In this document: in pieces, positions 1 to 11,418 of the stretch
Position numbering within the stretch: position 1 is the stretch's first letter
Layout of the letters: every line of letters starts with the position of its first letter
Origin: Diphasiastrum complanatum
Taxonomy: Eukaryota > Streptophyta > Lycopodiopsida > Lycopodiales > Lycopodiaceae
DNA: 64,000 nucleotides
Reading direction: 5' to 3'
Assembly (NCBI GenBank): GCA_029204225.1
Contig: MU832091.1
Coordinates: 23,670-87,669, forward strand
Translations under genes and position numbers: made by a program
Notes under the pieces: generated by a model
The model's input: the letters and a program-made list of their open reading frames with translations, nothing else
Databases searched by the model: none
What the model was told of the DNA's origin: nothing

Positions 1-1269
1 CATACGTACTAGGTCATGTGGCCCAAAGGTGAAGGGTCTCGCTAGCATTGCAGAGGTCAGCTGGCAACTGTGTTCATGATCTTCATGATACACTTTGATC
101 TCGGAAGCTGCCGAGTCACTCGGGAAACATACAGTCTGAACAAGATGAACTTGTTTCTTATCTTTTTTATCTTTTTTAGTGAAAGGCCCCTTGGGACACT
201 GTCTGACTGTGTGTCCCTTGCCCATACACACAAAGCACAAACGTTCTTGTTTGGCTTTCTCAAAATCTTCTGGTTTTAAGGGCTGTATGAGTGAAGGGCG
301 TTTCTGAAGAGCTTCACTTTAAAATTTATCTTCTTTCTTTCTTTTTAAAAATTTCTTTTTAAATTGAAAGTCTTTCTGAGGAGGCTGCTCAGAAAGTGAC
401 TGTTGTCTCGCCCTCTTCCTACCCACTGAATCATCATAGATTTGAGCATATCTGAGAGCTTGCTCAAGGGTAGTAGGCGAGTTTCTCTGGACCTCTACTT
501 TATATTCATCTTTGAGGCCACGGACAAATCCCCTGATTTTCTGATAATCATCCATATTTTTAATCTTTAAAATTGCTTCTCGATACTGCGAGATATATTG
601 GATGAGGGACTTGTCCATTATTGTTCTTTCCCAGGCTTCCTAGGCTCTATCAAGTTCATTTTCAGGTAGGAACTCTCTCAGGAAGGCCTCTTCAAAAGCT
701 TTCCATGATCGGGGAGTCTGCCCAGTCTCCTGGAGATTTAACCACCACTTATAGGCCATGGGCCCTAAGGAAAGACTGGCCTCAATAGCTTGCAAATGGT
801 CAGGGGTCTGTTTAAGAGCATGAATGTTCTTCCATTTGCTGAGGAAGGTTTGTAGAATGTCTGCATTTCTATCCTTCTCTTCCCCATTAAAAGTAGGAGG
901 CTTTATATCTTTAAAAACACTGGGGTGAGACCGTAAAGTCTCACCCGAAACTGATGGAAGTGAAGAAGGGGACAATCGAGAAGTGGAAGGAAGGCTTCCT
1001 TTCGCGGAACTCAAAATCAAGCTTTTGAGTTCAGCGAACGAGTCGTCCACACTGGACTTAAAATTGGCTAATGCCAACTTCAGTTCATCCACTTTTGTTA
1101 CCAACTGGAGAAACTGCTCCTTGGTAACCAGTTCGTCGAGTTCTTCGGCGAACTGTTCCTGTTCTTCCATTTCCATAGGTTCTTTCCCTTTACTGTAAGC
1201 TAAGGCTTCTGTTTCAAGTTCGTCGAAGCCTCTCTCCGGGGGTTGATCAGGTCCCTGAGGAGTGGTCAT
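1..1269 (-). pseudogene. Ty3/gypsy gag polyprotein remnant, truncated by window edge
   Basis: The minus-strand frame starts at an ATG at 1267-1269 (MTTPQGPD...) and can be followed to the window edge. It has an acidic/coiled N-terminal stretch, then a Retrotrans_gag-type capsid core (PPTFNGEEKDRNADI, then a tryptophan-rich MAYKWWLNLQ segment, around 640-910), then a region typical of the gag C-terminal half (FVRGLKDEYKVEVQRN). A CCHC zinc knuckle (C-x2-C-x4-H-x4-C, CFVCMGKGHTVRQC) lies at 196-237 in the same frame. Two in-frame stops break it: TAG at 640-642 and TAA at 319-321. No frameshift is needed to join the three pieces. Gag would form the particle that packages element RNA. Protease and pol should lie left of the window. 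It is clearly decayed; family assignment within Ty3/gypsy is not secure. Confidence 0.85.
196..237 (-). other. CCHC zinc knuckle of the gypsy gag
   Basis: Fourteen codons read CFVCMGKGHTVRQC, a C-x2-C-x4-H-x4-C nucleic-acid-binding knuckle. It keeps all four metal ligands despite the stops upstream. Confidence 0.85.
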
Positions 1270-1709
1270 TTTCGGAACTGAAAGAGAGGTACCTTAACTT
1301 CTGATGAAAAAAGTCAAAAAGACTAATTTACAACTGTACAAGGGAAAGAAAAGATGACTTAGCTGTTTCTGAGGACTGTACTTCCAAAGAAATTCACCAT
1401 GACACAAGGCACAATTGCCCTTCCCTAAACTGTGCACCTGGCCGCTCAAAATAGAGGCCCTCAGTCCTGAACATTCAACATTCAACATATTACAAATTTG
1501 AACTTACAGGCTAGAGTCAACTTGGTAACTACTAACTTACAAGTTACAACTTGAACTTTGTTCCTACCAACTCAGTAACCTACTCAAAAGTTCATAGTAA
1601 ATACCAAATACTAAATACTTATTGCTAACTCAGATTTTAGTACATAGATGAAATTTGAATCATGATAGATCATAGTACTAAGTAGTAACTACTAAGTACT
1701 AGCTTGTAA
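1270..1709. other. Non-coding stretch between gypsy gag and hAT remnant
   Basis: No convincing coding frame. It should be the 5' leader and possibly the LTR of the minus-strand gypsy copy, but I found no clear primer-binding site or LTR edge. From about 1510 the sequence becomes AT-rich with recurring short words such as CTAACTACTAA and TAGTAATTACTA, which also recur in the hAT region at 3640-4060. The gypsy element may therefore have inserted into hAT-derived DNA. Confidence 0.4.
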
Positions 1710-3948
1710 TTAGTAATTACTAAGTAGATTTCTGAATACATTCAGGTCATCCATGCGTGCATCTTGATCCCTAGGATTAGGATAGACATAGGAGACATAG
1801 GAATGCCATCCTTGCGTGAGCTCTCGATCATGGAATTGATCCTCCCTCCTCCACAGTGGATGAGGCAAGGTAGCCATGACATGCAGAGGTTGATGGAACC
1901 ACTGCCACTTGTCTAGAAATAGGCCCCTTACTTCTTCCAGCCTGTAAACAACTATCAATGAACATTCAAGTTTCAAGAACCCAAATTCCGATTTCGGTTA
2001 TCAAACTCAAATTTGCAAATACTCATTATTACTAACTAATCTCATTATTCATATCAATAGAAAAATTACTATGAATTGAATGAACATAATAATATCCGTA
2101 TCAGCATCTATGCTTGTGCAACTCTGAAGCTGCTCGCCCAGCCTATCCATGAACTCATAGATAAAACCTAAAGTGCAACCGTCTCTGGCCGTGAGGCGCA
2201 ACACACTATAGATAGGCTGCATTGATGTGTGAAGGGAAGAACGTAAAAACATTACAAGAATTGAAAACTGGTTGGTACTAAGTAGTTAGTAGTTACCTAG
2301 TTGGGGCAGCCCTCAGGAGCTCCAAGCTAGAATGGGACTTGAACATGCTTAGGACCCTTTGTCTCTTGGTGACAAATCTCACCAAGAATCGTGCCATGTC
2401 TACAAGTAATCTTGCAATATCTTCAACTAGGAGGTCAAGGCAACGTGCATTACATGGAGTCAAAAAAATCCAAGGGTACTTCTCATTCACGAGCTTCCTC
2501 ATGGCAACACAATTGGATGCATTGTCCGTGACAACTTGAACATTGGAATTCTAACAAAGGATGAATCATAACTCATGGACATTGAGCATTCCACAAAGTT
2601 CAAACAAGTCACAACAAACGTTGAAATTCATAAAAAACTGTAAATGGCAAATGCAAACTGCAATGTTCAATGTAACTTCAATGTTGAATGTGCATTATAG
2701 ATAAAGTGCATACCTGGACAACATTTTCTTTTCCGACTTCCTCAATGGCCTGTGAAATGTACTCAAACAATCTCTTGCCATCCAATGCCAAGCCTGCCTC
2801 CGACATAGCAATGGACTTAAAAAATATGGTGCCCATGCAAGAAGACACCAATATATTCACAATATGGTGCCTCCTTCCAACCATCTGATAGGATGGTGCA
2901 TCCATACCTACAACGTTCGACAATGGCTTCAACTGTCAAGCAACTTGGAGGCCTCAGGCTACTAGCTAGAGCAGTGAGCACCAAAGAGTCAAGACTCAAG
3001 ATTAAAGTTGAATTTTGAAAGTTGAGACTTTTAGCTTACAGATTTGAAAGTTCAAAGTTGAAATTTGAAAGTATAAAGGGTTTCAAAGAACTAAGGTATA
3101 CCTCGCCCATGACTTTTTGATAGGCTATAGGTCATTTTCCACCGATTGCCACTCATCATATAGCTCTCTCGTTCTCAAACTGCGCCATGCTCGGTCGGTC
3201 CTTCCCACTCAACACTAATACGGGATGCTCCTCGCATTATATCCCTCCATGCAGGGGTCAGAGCCAAAACGAAAGGGGAGGTCGCACAAGTAAAAGCACC
3301 TCCTAATAGCAACAACAGCTGCATCCCTGTTCGACTGTTGGAAGGCTTCCATATCAACGTCTCTACCTCTAAGCTATCCTCGACCCCTATCACCTCCATC
3401 CCTACTAGTAGCATTAGTGAGCCTGCCCCACCTACTGGCACTGTCTGTGTCTCTCCAGAAGAAGAAATGGGCGTGGAAATAGTGCCGGCTATAGATGCCA
3501 GCTATGATGTGGAATCTTGGCACTCTGCGCATCTAAAACAATGTATTATGTTGCAAATGTTTAAACTTTAAGGTCTAATGGATTATGTAATATGGTCGAT
3601 GGCAAACTCAGACAATTCATAGAGTCACAAATGTTAATAATCATTAATTACTAATTACTAATTACATACTAGACTAAACTTTGAAGTTTAAACTTAAGTT
3701 CAAACAAGAATCACCTGTGGCTGAAGTAGTAGCGTGAGAGTCGTCCCCGATCCTGGCAATCCTCAGTGACTCTGCTGCTTGAGTGCAAACAAAGATCTTG
3801 TATCCTCGGAGACGTAAAAGATGGGCTGAACGGGGCCTCCTCTATAAGTATTTCCACAATACTTACAAGTCCGCTTCTTTGTGGTTGACGTGCCATGCCC
3901 TGAATTTAGGGTGACGTTATCCCATAAAGGATCTCGTTGCCTCGACAT
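1710..3948 (-). pseudogene. hAT-superfamily transposase remnant (BED finger + DUF659 type)
   Basis: Pieces of one transposase lie in order on the minus strand. The N-terminus (MSRQRDPLWDNVTLNSG... CKYCGNTYRGG, 3840-3948) is a BED-type zinc finger start. At 3140-3340 comes the segment resembling the family's LPF...W..M...ARSI and ELYDEW...VENDL motifs. At 2680-2990 lies GCTILSDGW followed in another frame by MGTIFFKSI and YISQAIEEVGKENVVQ, the classic DUF659 block. Then VVTDNASN and TPCNARCLDLLVEDI (2300-2560), and more of the catalytic region at 1710-2250. A plausible donor follows ENVVQ (CAG|GTATGC). Frame changes at 2830-2900 and in the finger show decay. Transposases of this family cut and paste DNA in the nucleus with 8-bp target duplications. 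The C-terminal dimerisation domain is missing here. Confidence 0.85.
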
Positions 3949-3960
3949 AGCTAATAGCTA

Positions 3961-4211
3961 TCAACTAATAACTTCAAACCTCACAGTAGGAAACAAGTAC
4001 TAACGTCAAACTTCAAAATAGAAACTAATAAGTCCTAACTACTAACTTCTACCTACTAGCTCTCTCTCTCAAGACTCACACACGCATCCCACCCCACCCT
4101 CAAGAGTCAAGACACTTACAAATGGCAAACACAAAGCTCAAACACTCCCTCTCCCTCACACACAAAAACTCTCCTCTCCCTCTCCTTCACACACACACAC
4201 ACAAAAAAAAA

Positions 4212-4253
<42 letters not shown>

Positions 4254-4564
4254 ACTGACACGTCCCTCACCACCCTCAAGAGTCAAGACACTTACAAATG
4301 TCAAACACAATTTATAAAGCTCAAGCCTCAAACACTCTCTCTCTCCCTCACACACGCACACACAGAAACACAAAAAGATCTCTCTTTTTCAGGCTCTTCT
4401 CCTCTCATTTGTTGCGCAAAAACACACACCTCACCTTTCAGGACCATGCAGAAATGAATTTTTTTTTGGGTTTTCTAACAGTCACTTCGAACGTCCGTTT
4501 CACATTTTGAAACGGGTCCGTTTCGAACGCGTTTCATTATTTGAAATGCGTTTCGATACAACAT
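3961..4564. other. Non-coding flank of hAT with CT/CA-rich low-complexity sequence
   Basis: Upstream side of the hAT remnant. It holds CT- and CA-rich low-complexity DNA, including a (CT)n run at 4215-4250 and a diverged duplicate of the ACTCTCTCTC...CACACACA block (4130-4260 against 4300-4390). Any open frame here is a by-product of the dinucleotide repeats. Confidence 0.6.
4215..4250. repeat. (CT)n microsatellite
   Basis: About 18 uninterrupted CT units. Confidence 0.95.
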
Positions 4565-4949
4565 TGATCAAGAAACATCTACTTATGATGAAACAAAAGA
4601 TAGTGGCACATGGTTCAAGGCCATGTGAGAGGAGATGGACTCTATTGACATATTTAGAGCTTGGGAGCTAGTGGATCCTTCTTAGGACAAGAAACCCATA
4701 GGATGCAAATGGGTTTATAGGAAAAAGTACCATACCAATAGCTCCATCGCAAAGTACAAGGTGTGCTTGGTTATGAAAGGATATGTGCAAAGCAAAGGTA
4801 TTGATTTCAAACAGACTTTTGCACATATAGTCAAGTGGACAAGTTTGCGTTTTGTGACTTTTGCTTTAGCAACATATTCTGGATGGAAACTTCATCATCT
4901 AGATGCTTAGTCTGTCTTCTTGAATGATGTCTTGGATGAGGTCTATATG
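4565..4949 (+). pseudogene. Copia reverse transcriptase fragment (outermost element of the nest, left part)
   Basis: The plus-strand translation reads TWFKAM, EEMDSIDIFRAWELV, KKPIGCKWVYRKKYHT, KYKVCLVMKGYVQSKGIDF, QTFAHIVKWTSLRFV and WKLHHLDA, the start of the Copia RVT_2 reverse transcriptase. Stops occur after KAM, after ELVDPS, after HHLDA and at the end of the fragment. Homology stops abruptly at about 4949, just after FLNDVLDEVYM, where a gypsy LTR begins. The matching RNase H end of a Copia copy in the same orientation is at 14880-15118, so this element was probably split by the gypsy insertion. Confidence 0.85.
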
Positions 4950-5264
4950 TGACAACCCATTCGTAGTTGAGGGAATTATGGAGTCATCTTCGACTCGCCA
5001 TGTTACTACATTTATCTAGCTCTTTTATTCATTTGTTGGTCACGGGTCCTTTCCATATATAGGCATTAAGGCCTTTCATATGCATTTATATTAAGGACTA
5101 GCCAAAGGTGGTATTTGGAGTGGGGGCCCCTTAGGAGGGCATACTATTTTCCCTCCAAATTGTACCTCCCTCGAGTTCAAGGGAGTAGAAATAGGCCTTA
5201 TGTACATTCATTTTTCGGCTGTGATACTGCATCAATACTAAAATTCATGAATTAGTTCATAATC
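4950..5264 (+). repeat. Left LTR-like end of nested gypsy element
   Basis: Its first ~60 bases (TTATGGAGTCATCTTCGACT onward, from 4975) and its last ~40 bases (ending ATTAGTTCATAA) match the same parts of 14640-14866 in direct orientation, while the middle has diverged. A tRNA-like primer-binding site, TGGTATTGGAGC, follows directly at 5265-5276. The exact left edge is unclear because the other copy has a purine-rich tract before the shared sequence. Confidence 0.6.
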
Positions 5265-5276
5265 TGGTATTGGAGC
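5265..5276 (+). other. Probable primer-binding site (tRNA-Met type) of gypsy element
   Basis: TGGTATTGGAGC differs at two positions from the common plant PBS TGGTATCAGAGC and sits directly after the left LTR-like block. This fixes the element's orientation as plus. Confidence 0.55.
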
Positions 5277-5929
5277 ACTTGGTGGTCCTAGGAGGGTGCA
5301 TTTCTAGCAGATTATTAGTAGCCTACTGCTCTCCACACTTGGCAGATCTTTTCTACATTTGGCTGGCTGTTTTCTGCAGGTTTCTGGTTGATCTAGGTGC
5401 GTTTTTTCTACGACTCTTTGCCTCTAATTTTGGGGTACCTTCCATATATGGCAGTGATCAACATCATGTTTGGCGGCTCTTTTCCGCTATCTTTTGGGGC
5501 AACTTTAGTGGACAATTAATGACACTTCTGCTAAAATTGGCAATAGATTTGGCCCCCAAAAAAAAATTTATGCAGATTGTTGATGACTGTTCTTTTGCTA
5601 CATCTGGCAGACTTTTGAGTGCATTCTGGCAGCTTTCCCTCTGCTACATCTAGCAAACCTCATTTGGCATTTATATTTGGAGCTAGTTTGTTGTCTTTCT
5701 GGACAACATCTATACTTACCTCCAGTGCCCACTTTGGAGGAGATATTGAGACATTTTTGTTTACCATACGGTTGCTGATTTTTAGCGCATCTTTTGCCTT
5801 AACTTTCTGCCATATTTAGAGCCATTTTATTGATTTTTGGGGGCAATGTATACACTTATTTCCAACACCCACTTTTGAGGTGACTATGACACTTTTCGGC
5901 ATGCAACCCACAACGAATCATATTGAGCG

Positions 5930-5966
<37 letters not shown>

Positions 5967-6129
5967 GTCTGTCTGTCAATCTCTCTTTGAAACCATTCAA
6001 AAACACGAGCCTTACTATTTCAACCATAGCAACTCATTGCATACCATGATTTCCTTACTGTACTAGACCCATTTGAATTCAGCATGCAAACCACGACAAG
6101 TCATATTGAGCCTCTCTCTCTCTCTCTCA
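5277..6129. other. Gypsy leader region without recognisable genes
   Basis: No domain recognised. A 127-codon open frame at 5270-5653 is hydrophobic and low in charged residues, and looks like chance. The region has loosely repeated TTTTGG/CTACAT words, a (CT)n run at 5937-5962 and a second short one near 6113-6128. It should be the 5' leader and gag side of the gypsy element. Confidence 0.5.
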
Positions 6130-7117
6130 AACTCAACAACTCATATTGAACCACCACAACTCATAGCAAGCGACATCAGCATGCCATTGAAACATACTCT
6201 CTGCAGAGATAAGACACGATAAAAGTAAAATGTATGAATAATATAAAATGTCGGGCCTCAAGGCACCAAAATGGTCTAGTACAGTGAAATGATCAAACAT
6301 TACAAAATCACTAAGACAATGACTCTGCCTCCGACCGGTAGTCAGAGTCATCTTAAGCCATGTTGCTATAAAACAAGGCCTCTCTTTCTGATGACGAGGG
6401 TGATGTCGGTGGTGGTGATGCCCTGCCTCCCCCTGTGCCCCTACCTCTCTCCCCGGTCTGCCTCTCAGATGTCCCTGCCTTGCCTCCAGTCCCTCCCTCT
6501 TGATGCTACCTCTAGGCCCGACATGTTTGTCTACGCAATGTGTTTGATCCCACACCCTGTGAAGGTCCTATGATTGAGAGGATGCCTGATGTGCAACTAC
6601 TTGTGATGCCTCGCTCCTCTCTACATACAATGATCCCAACCCCCCGTCGCAACACTTCTACCTTGCCTCCTACGCCTATTTGGAATAGTAAGTGGCTTCG
6701 CCTGTGTCTCTGCGTCGGGGTCCACAAACTCCTATGTCATCCCACCCCTCATCCCCCTCCTCCTCATCCACCCACTCCTCACACCCCACTGTGTACTCCT
6801 CTCCTTGCTCCTCATCTCCCTGCTCCCCATCTCCTCTTGTCGCAGCCGCTCTCCTGTGGCGTCGTGCAGAGCGGGCATCCATCTGCCTGTGTAGCTCCCG
6901 AAAGATATCATGTGTAGGAGGTCCTCCAGGAACGGTGGTGTCGATGTCAAGCATGCACAAGTCAGGATTCACCTGCAACCACAATAGAAACCGAGTTATT
7001 ATGAAAGTTTAAATGTTGAGTTAAGAAGATGCTTATGTATCAATTAACAACGACGAAAACCAGTACATATCAAAACTAGATACAATGTAAACTAACCTCC
7101 AACAACTCTCTTGATGT
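6130..7117 (-). pseudogene. hAT transposase C-terminal tail (left half, split by Copia)
   Basis: At 6676-6984 the minus strand encodes VNPDLCMLDIDTTVPGGPP...DIFRELHRQMDARSARRHRR followed by a long Glu/Asp/Gly-rich tail (GDEEQGEEY...WVDEEEGDEGWDD), typical of the acidic end after the hAT dimerisation domain. It is the downstream continuation of the dimerisation domain at 13283-13566; the Copia element at 7123-13277 lies between them. A likely acceptor (TTGCAG) precedes VNPDLC. Further down (to ~6240) the frame is Arg/Gly/His-rich without a clear domain. Confidence 0.75.
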
Positions 7118-7122
7118 CGCGT
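7118..7122. repeat. Left target-site duplication CGCGT of Copia element
   Basis: CGCGT at 7118-7122 is repeated exactly at 13278-13282, directly outside the two LTRs. Confidence 0.9.
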
Positions 7123-7674
7123 TGTCGCAAACGGGTTTGGTTTGTATCGCGAACGTATTTGTTTCTTTTGAATTTTCTTATGCGGAAGCTTACATGATCC
7201 TAGACACGTGACTACAGATCACAGAACAAATATCATTCTAGCAATCAAGACAGCAGAAGACAAGGAAATGCACGACATAGAGCAACTATATTATCAGTTT
7301 AATTTTTAGAGCAAGATGGTCAGTGTCTCGCTCGTTGGCGGCCTGACGCTCTGCTCTTTCGCTGTGTTCTGCTCGTTGGCAGACTTTCATGCACAACTAT
7401 TTCGTTTTTATTCTTTTTCTTTTCTGCTCTACTACGCACATTCTCTGTGTCTTCTTTTGATCTAAAAAAAAGGTTTATATTTCCACTGTGTGGAGTTTAC
7501 AAGATAGCTAAACCAAGAATTACAAGCGTAGTTAACGCTAATCAACTAATCAGTTATTCTCCGTTATTGCTAACTGTTTTAGCTGGGCGTGAAGTTCAAG
7601 GCCTCAATGCCCTTCGCTTCGTGTCGCTTCGTTTTGCGTCGCGGCAAAGTTGCAAGAGTTCACCATTTCTGACA
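7123..7674 (-). repeat. Copia 3' LTR
   Basis: It starts TGTCGCAAACGG and ends GACA on the plus strand. It matches 12565-13277 throughout except for a missing ~160-base block after the word ATGCCC. The pol frame reads about 70 bases into it. Confidence 0.93.
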
Positions 7675-9205
7675 CTCCCTCTTGAACCTTGCAGCTTTGC
7701 ACGTTTAGTCCAATTGCCTTTCTTTGCTTTGCAAAGAGTGGCTTGTCGAGCGGCTTCGTGAGCAGATCTGCAATCATGTCTTCAGACTTTATGTACTTGA
7801 CCTGGAGCTCTCCTTTCGAGATCAAATCTCGAATGTGATGGTACATCAAAGGTATGTGTTTTGTCTTTGAATGGAAGACAGGATCCTGGGACAGATAAAT
7901 GGCACTCTGAGAGTCCATCATCATCGTGCATGGTCCTCCTTGTGGTATACCAATTGCCTCCAGCATCATCTGCAACCACACTACCTCATTCGCCACCTTT
8001 GAAGCTACGATGTATTCAGCTTCGCAAGAAGATTGAGCTACCAAGGTTTGCTTTTTGCATATCCAGCTGATTGCTGCTCCGCACGCTATTGGACATCCCC
8101 CAGTTACGAACTTGCTGTCATCTTTGCAGCTCGCCCAGCTTGCATCACTATAGTGGTGCAGCTCGAATCCTTTTCTTTCGTTTTCTGCTCTGTAGGCTAA
8201 TCCCATATTTTGGGTACCCTTCAGATATTGTAGGATTCGTTTTGCCATTTGCCAATGTGCCATGCTAGGATTGGAAGAGAATTGGCTTAAGGCGTAAACA
8301 GAAAAAGCTAGATCGGGTCTGGTACAAATTGTAAGGTACATCAGACTACCAATTAGGTTTTGGTAGGGTATACCTGCCATCTTTTGTTTTTCTTCTTCTG
8401 TTTTTGGGCAATCCTGCTTCGTCAGCTTGGCTCCAGCTATCATTGGTGTGGCCTTTTCTTTGCAGTCCATTATGTGATACTGCTTGAGCACTTTTCTGGC
8501 ATATTCAGACTGACTCAAGTGCGTTTCGCCTTTTATTCGATCTCTTCTGATCTCCAGCTCGAGGCATTTTGTTGCTTCTCCTAGATCTGTGATTTCATAA
8601 TTTTCAGAAATCTGACTCTTCGTGTCTTTGATCAGCATCAAAGAATTTCCTATCATAAAGGAATCATCCACGAAAATAGTCAGTATCACAAAATCTTTTC
8701 CTACTCTTTTTATGTAGACATTACAGTCTGGTTGTGTAGGATTGAAGTCTAGAGACTTCAGAAGACTATCGAGCTTTTTGTACCAAGCTCGTGATGCCTG
8801 TTTTAGACCATAAATGCATCTCTGCAACCGGCAGACATATTGTCGATTGTCGGGGTCTTCAAATCCTTCAGGCTGCTTCATGAAGATTTCTTCCTCTAGA
8901 TCTCCATGGAGAAAGGCTATTTTCACATCAATCTGGTGAATTTCCAGGTTGTGTTGTGTGGCGTATGCAAGGAGTAGTCGTATGCTTGTCATCTTGACCA
9001 TCGGCGAATATGTGTCGAAATAATCAACACCATACCTTTGTGTGTAGCCCTTCGCAACAAGCCTTGCCTTGTAACGGCCAACAGTGCCATCTGATTTCAT
9101 TTTCTTCTTGTACACCCACTTGCAGTCGACGATCTTTTTGTTTTCTGGCAGTGGCTCTAGCGTCCATGCCTCGTTTTGCCTCATTGACTCGATCTCTTCT
9201 GACAT
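7604..9205 (-). pseudogene. Copia reverse transcriptase-RNase H region of pol
   Basis: A 533-codon open stretch. The RVT_2 domain covers residues ~1-245: NEAWTLEPLP, CKWVYKKK, KARLVAKGYTQRYGVDY, HQIDVKIAFLHGDLEEEI, IYGLKQASRAWYKK, and the catalytic FVDDS instead of the usual YVDD. RNase H covers ~355-490: YSDASWASCKDD, LVAQSSCEAEYI, HSKTKHIPLMYHHIRD, DLLTKPL. It copies element RNA to DNA in the particle. The frame continues upstream through one stop near 9377 to join the end of integrase. The last ~23 codons run through the polypurine tract into the LTR, which is common in this family. The domain itself is long and intact. Confidence 0.93.
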
Positions 9206-9376
9206 TGCCTGCTTCCAGAATTCTCCCTCTGGACTCTGGACAGCTTCTTGGTATGTTGTTGGCTCTTCAGTGAAGCTGCAGTACTCGAATTGCGTGTCTT
9301 CGCTCCACTGAAGATTGTCAGCATAACGGTTTGGAGGTCTTCTTTGTCTTGTTGACCTTATGGGTTCGTTTCGTCG

Positions 9377-9775
9377 CTACTCGAACGTTTCTTGTTCGTG
9401 GGGTTGATCTTCTGCTTCCTGCTGCTCTGGAGTCTGTGGCTCAACATTCAGATTTGACGTCTGTCCTCGATCTCCCTCTTGAACCATCAACAATGTGAAG
9501 ATCTCATGGCCTTTTTCATCTTTTAGTCCAGGGAATGTGGACTCATCGAACTTCACATCTCTACTCAAAACAACCTTTTTCGTGGTTGGATTGTAGAGTC
9601 TGTACACTTGTGATCCGTTTGAGTACCCGACCATGATCGTTTGCTCTGATTTGTCATCGAGTTTGCTCCTTTTTTCTTTTGGAATGTGCTTGTATGCTGC
9701 ACATCCAAACACACGTACGTATGATAGATCAGGCTTTCTACCTGTCCACATTTCGTACGGTGTCTTGTTTTCCAA
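9377..9775 (-). pseudogene. Copia integrase C-terminal part and linker to reverse transcriptase
   Basis: Contains KTPYEMWTGRKPDLSYVRVF, GCAAYKHIPKEKRSKLDDKS and RDVKFDES, the conserved C-terminal region after the integrase core, then an acidic Gln/Glu-rich linker. It is one frame off from the upstream integrase core (frameshift at about 9780-9800) and ends with a stop at 9377-9379. After that stop the same frame continues to 9205 and into reverse transcriptase. Confidence 0.88.
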
Positions 9776-9843
9776 CGCTGTTTGTTCTGCAGGTGTACTA
9801 CTGCAGCTATTGCCTCAGCCCAGAATTGACTCGGCAATCGAGC

Positions 9844-11418
9844 CTATGCCATCATGCATCTGGCTCCTTCGACTAGCGTCCTGTTTCTTCTTTCTGCGAC
9901 ACCATTATATTTTGGTGTGTACGCAGGAGTGAACTGATGCTCAATCCCTTGTTCTTTGCAGAATTTTGAAAATTCTTTGCTCTTGTACTCACCTCCATTG
10001 TCAGATCTGATGATCTGAATCTTCTTTGAGGTGTGTCTCTCTGCAAATGCCACGAACTTCTTGAAGGAATCAAACACTTCAGATTTTTTCTTTAGGTAGT
10101 AGATTGCAGTCATCCAGTTGTAGCCATCTATGAACGTCAGGAAATACCTCGATCCTGAGAGTGTATCCATTTTCATCGGTTCACAAATTGTATCGGGTCT
10201 TGATATCTTTAGACCTGTGACTATGTCTTTCTTACACATGTCATACGGGCTCCTCATGTTCAGATGATACATTCTCATGTGCCAAAGCTGATCTTCATTT
10301 TCTGATGCATTTAATATGCTATCAGAGTTGCTGATTACCTTGGCTTGGTAGAGGTTTCCTTCTCTGCATCCAACCGTCAGCAATTTGTTTGTAGTTTTCT
10401 CGATCATGCGGCATGTATTGCCATCGAACAAAACTCGAATTCCAAGATCTGCCATCTTGGAGACTGATAGCAGATCTTTTCTCAATGAAGGCACGTAGAG
10501 TGCTCCTGGCAGCTCTGCTTGACCTGACAGTGTTCGCAGTTGTAGAGTCCCGATGCCTTTGACATCGTGTCTGCTCCCATCACCTAGAATCACTGCTCTG
10601 TTATTTTCGAGTTCTCTGAAGTCGATCAAGATTTTCTTGTTGCAGGTGATGTGTGATGTTGCTCCTGAATCAATGACTACATCGTAGTCTTGTTCAGTGT
10701 AGCTCGTTGAAGCTTCATCAAGTATTGTGAAGGCTTCATCACCTCTATCTGCATCTTTTGATGATTCTGCAACATTTGCTTTCTCAGCCTTGTTCTTTCT
10801 TTTTGGGTTGAATCTGCAATCGTATGCAGAGTGCCCCTTCTTATTGAAGTGCATGCAAGGTATTGCTGGATTGAACCAGCATTTGTTGGCTGTATGGCCT
10901 GGTTTGTGGCAGTGATCACAGGAAGAAGATTGTTGATTCGAGGACTTCGTCTTGTCGAATCTGGGTTTGTTCTTGTTTTTCTTCCTTCCTTTTGTGAAGA
11001 AAGCTTTCTCTTGATCACTGCTTCCTTCTCCTTCATCCCTCATCAGTCCCTCATTAGCGACAAGACTGATTGCTTTGTCGAATGTCATATCTGGTAGACT
11101 TGGTATGAGCATTCTCAACGGCTGATAGGACGTAGGTAGAAACTTCATGAAGTACATCAGCTGTTGTGGTCCTGGGACCTGGTGCACCTGTCCTGATGCA
11201 GCGAGTTGAGCGAAGATCGTTCTGATCTTCTCAACGTGCTGGTCTAACTGGTTGCCATCCCATCGTATGGATTGTAGCTGATTGTGAATATGCATCACTG
11301 AAGCTGCAGTCCTCACTTCGTACTTCTGTTTTAATCTTTCCCATGCTGCATGGCTGCTTTCGCAGTCTTCAATCTGCATCAGTAGATCTTCGTTGATGGA
11401 CGAAACGATGATCGCCAT
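9844..11418 (-). pseudogene. Copia gag-protease-integrase region
   Basis: A 524-codon open stretch. Gag (UBN2-like, residues ~1-150: AWERLKQKYEVRTAA, LPTSYQPLRMLIPS). A CCHC knuckle CDHCHKPGHTANKC near 168-181, with a second, damaged one following. Aspartic protease motif VIDSGATSH near residue 250. Gag-pre-integrase LWHMRMYHLNMRSPYD. Integrase core with RSDNGGEY near 471 and VAERRNRTL. The stretch between CKKDIVTGLK and MKMDTLSGSRYF is too short: the CxxC zinc ligands and the first catalytic Asp (usually H-S/T-D-CGP) are gone. It stops at 9844 within the integrase core (CMMA then TAG); the frame continues after it as ARLPSQFWAEAI. Gag's N-terminus upstream is closed by a stop ~30 bases before the first Met. 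Confidence 0.93.

Noticed and set aside
4122-4457. Overlapping open frames of Ser-Leu and Arg-Glu repeats on both strands
   Set aside because: Direct translation of CT/GA dinucleotide runs; the same effect occurs at 36836-37045 and 58026-58555.
5270-5653. 127-codon plus-strand open frame, hydrophobic
   Set aside because: Starts within the gypsy PBS/leader, no domain, biased toward Leu/Phe/Ser from T-rich DNA; no conserved neighbour.
6692-7012. Plus-strand Ser/Pro-rich open frame of 106 codons
   Set aside because: It is the complement of the acidic hAT C-terminal tail, which has family motifs; the plus frame has none.
9010-9311. Plus-strand open frames across the Copia pol region
   Set aside because: Complement of the reverse transcriptase and integrase frames; no independent motifs.
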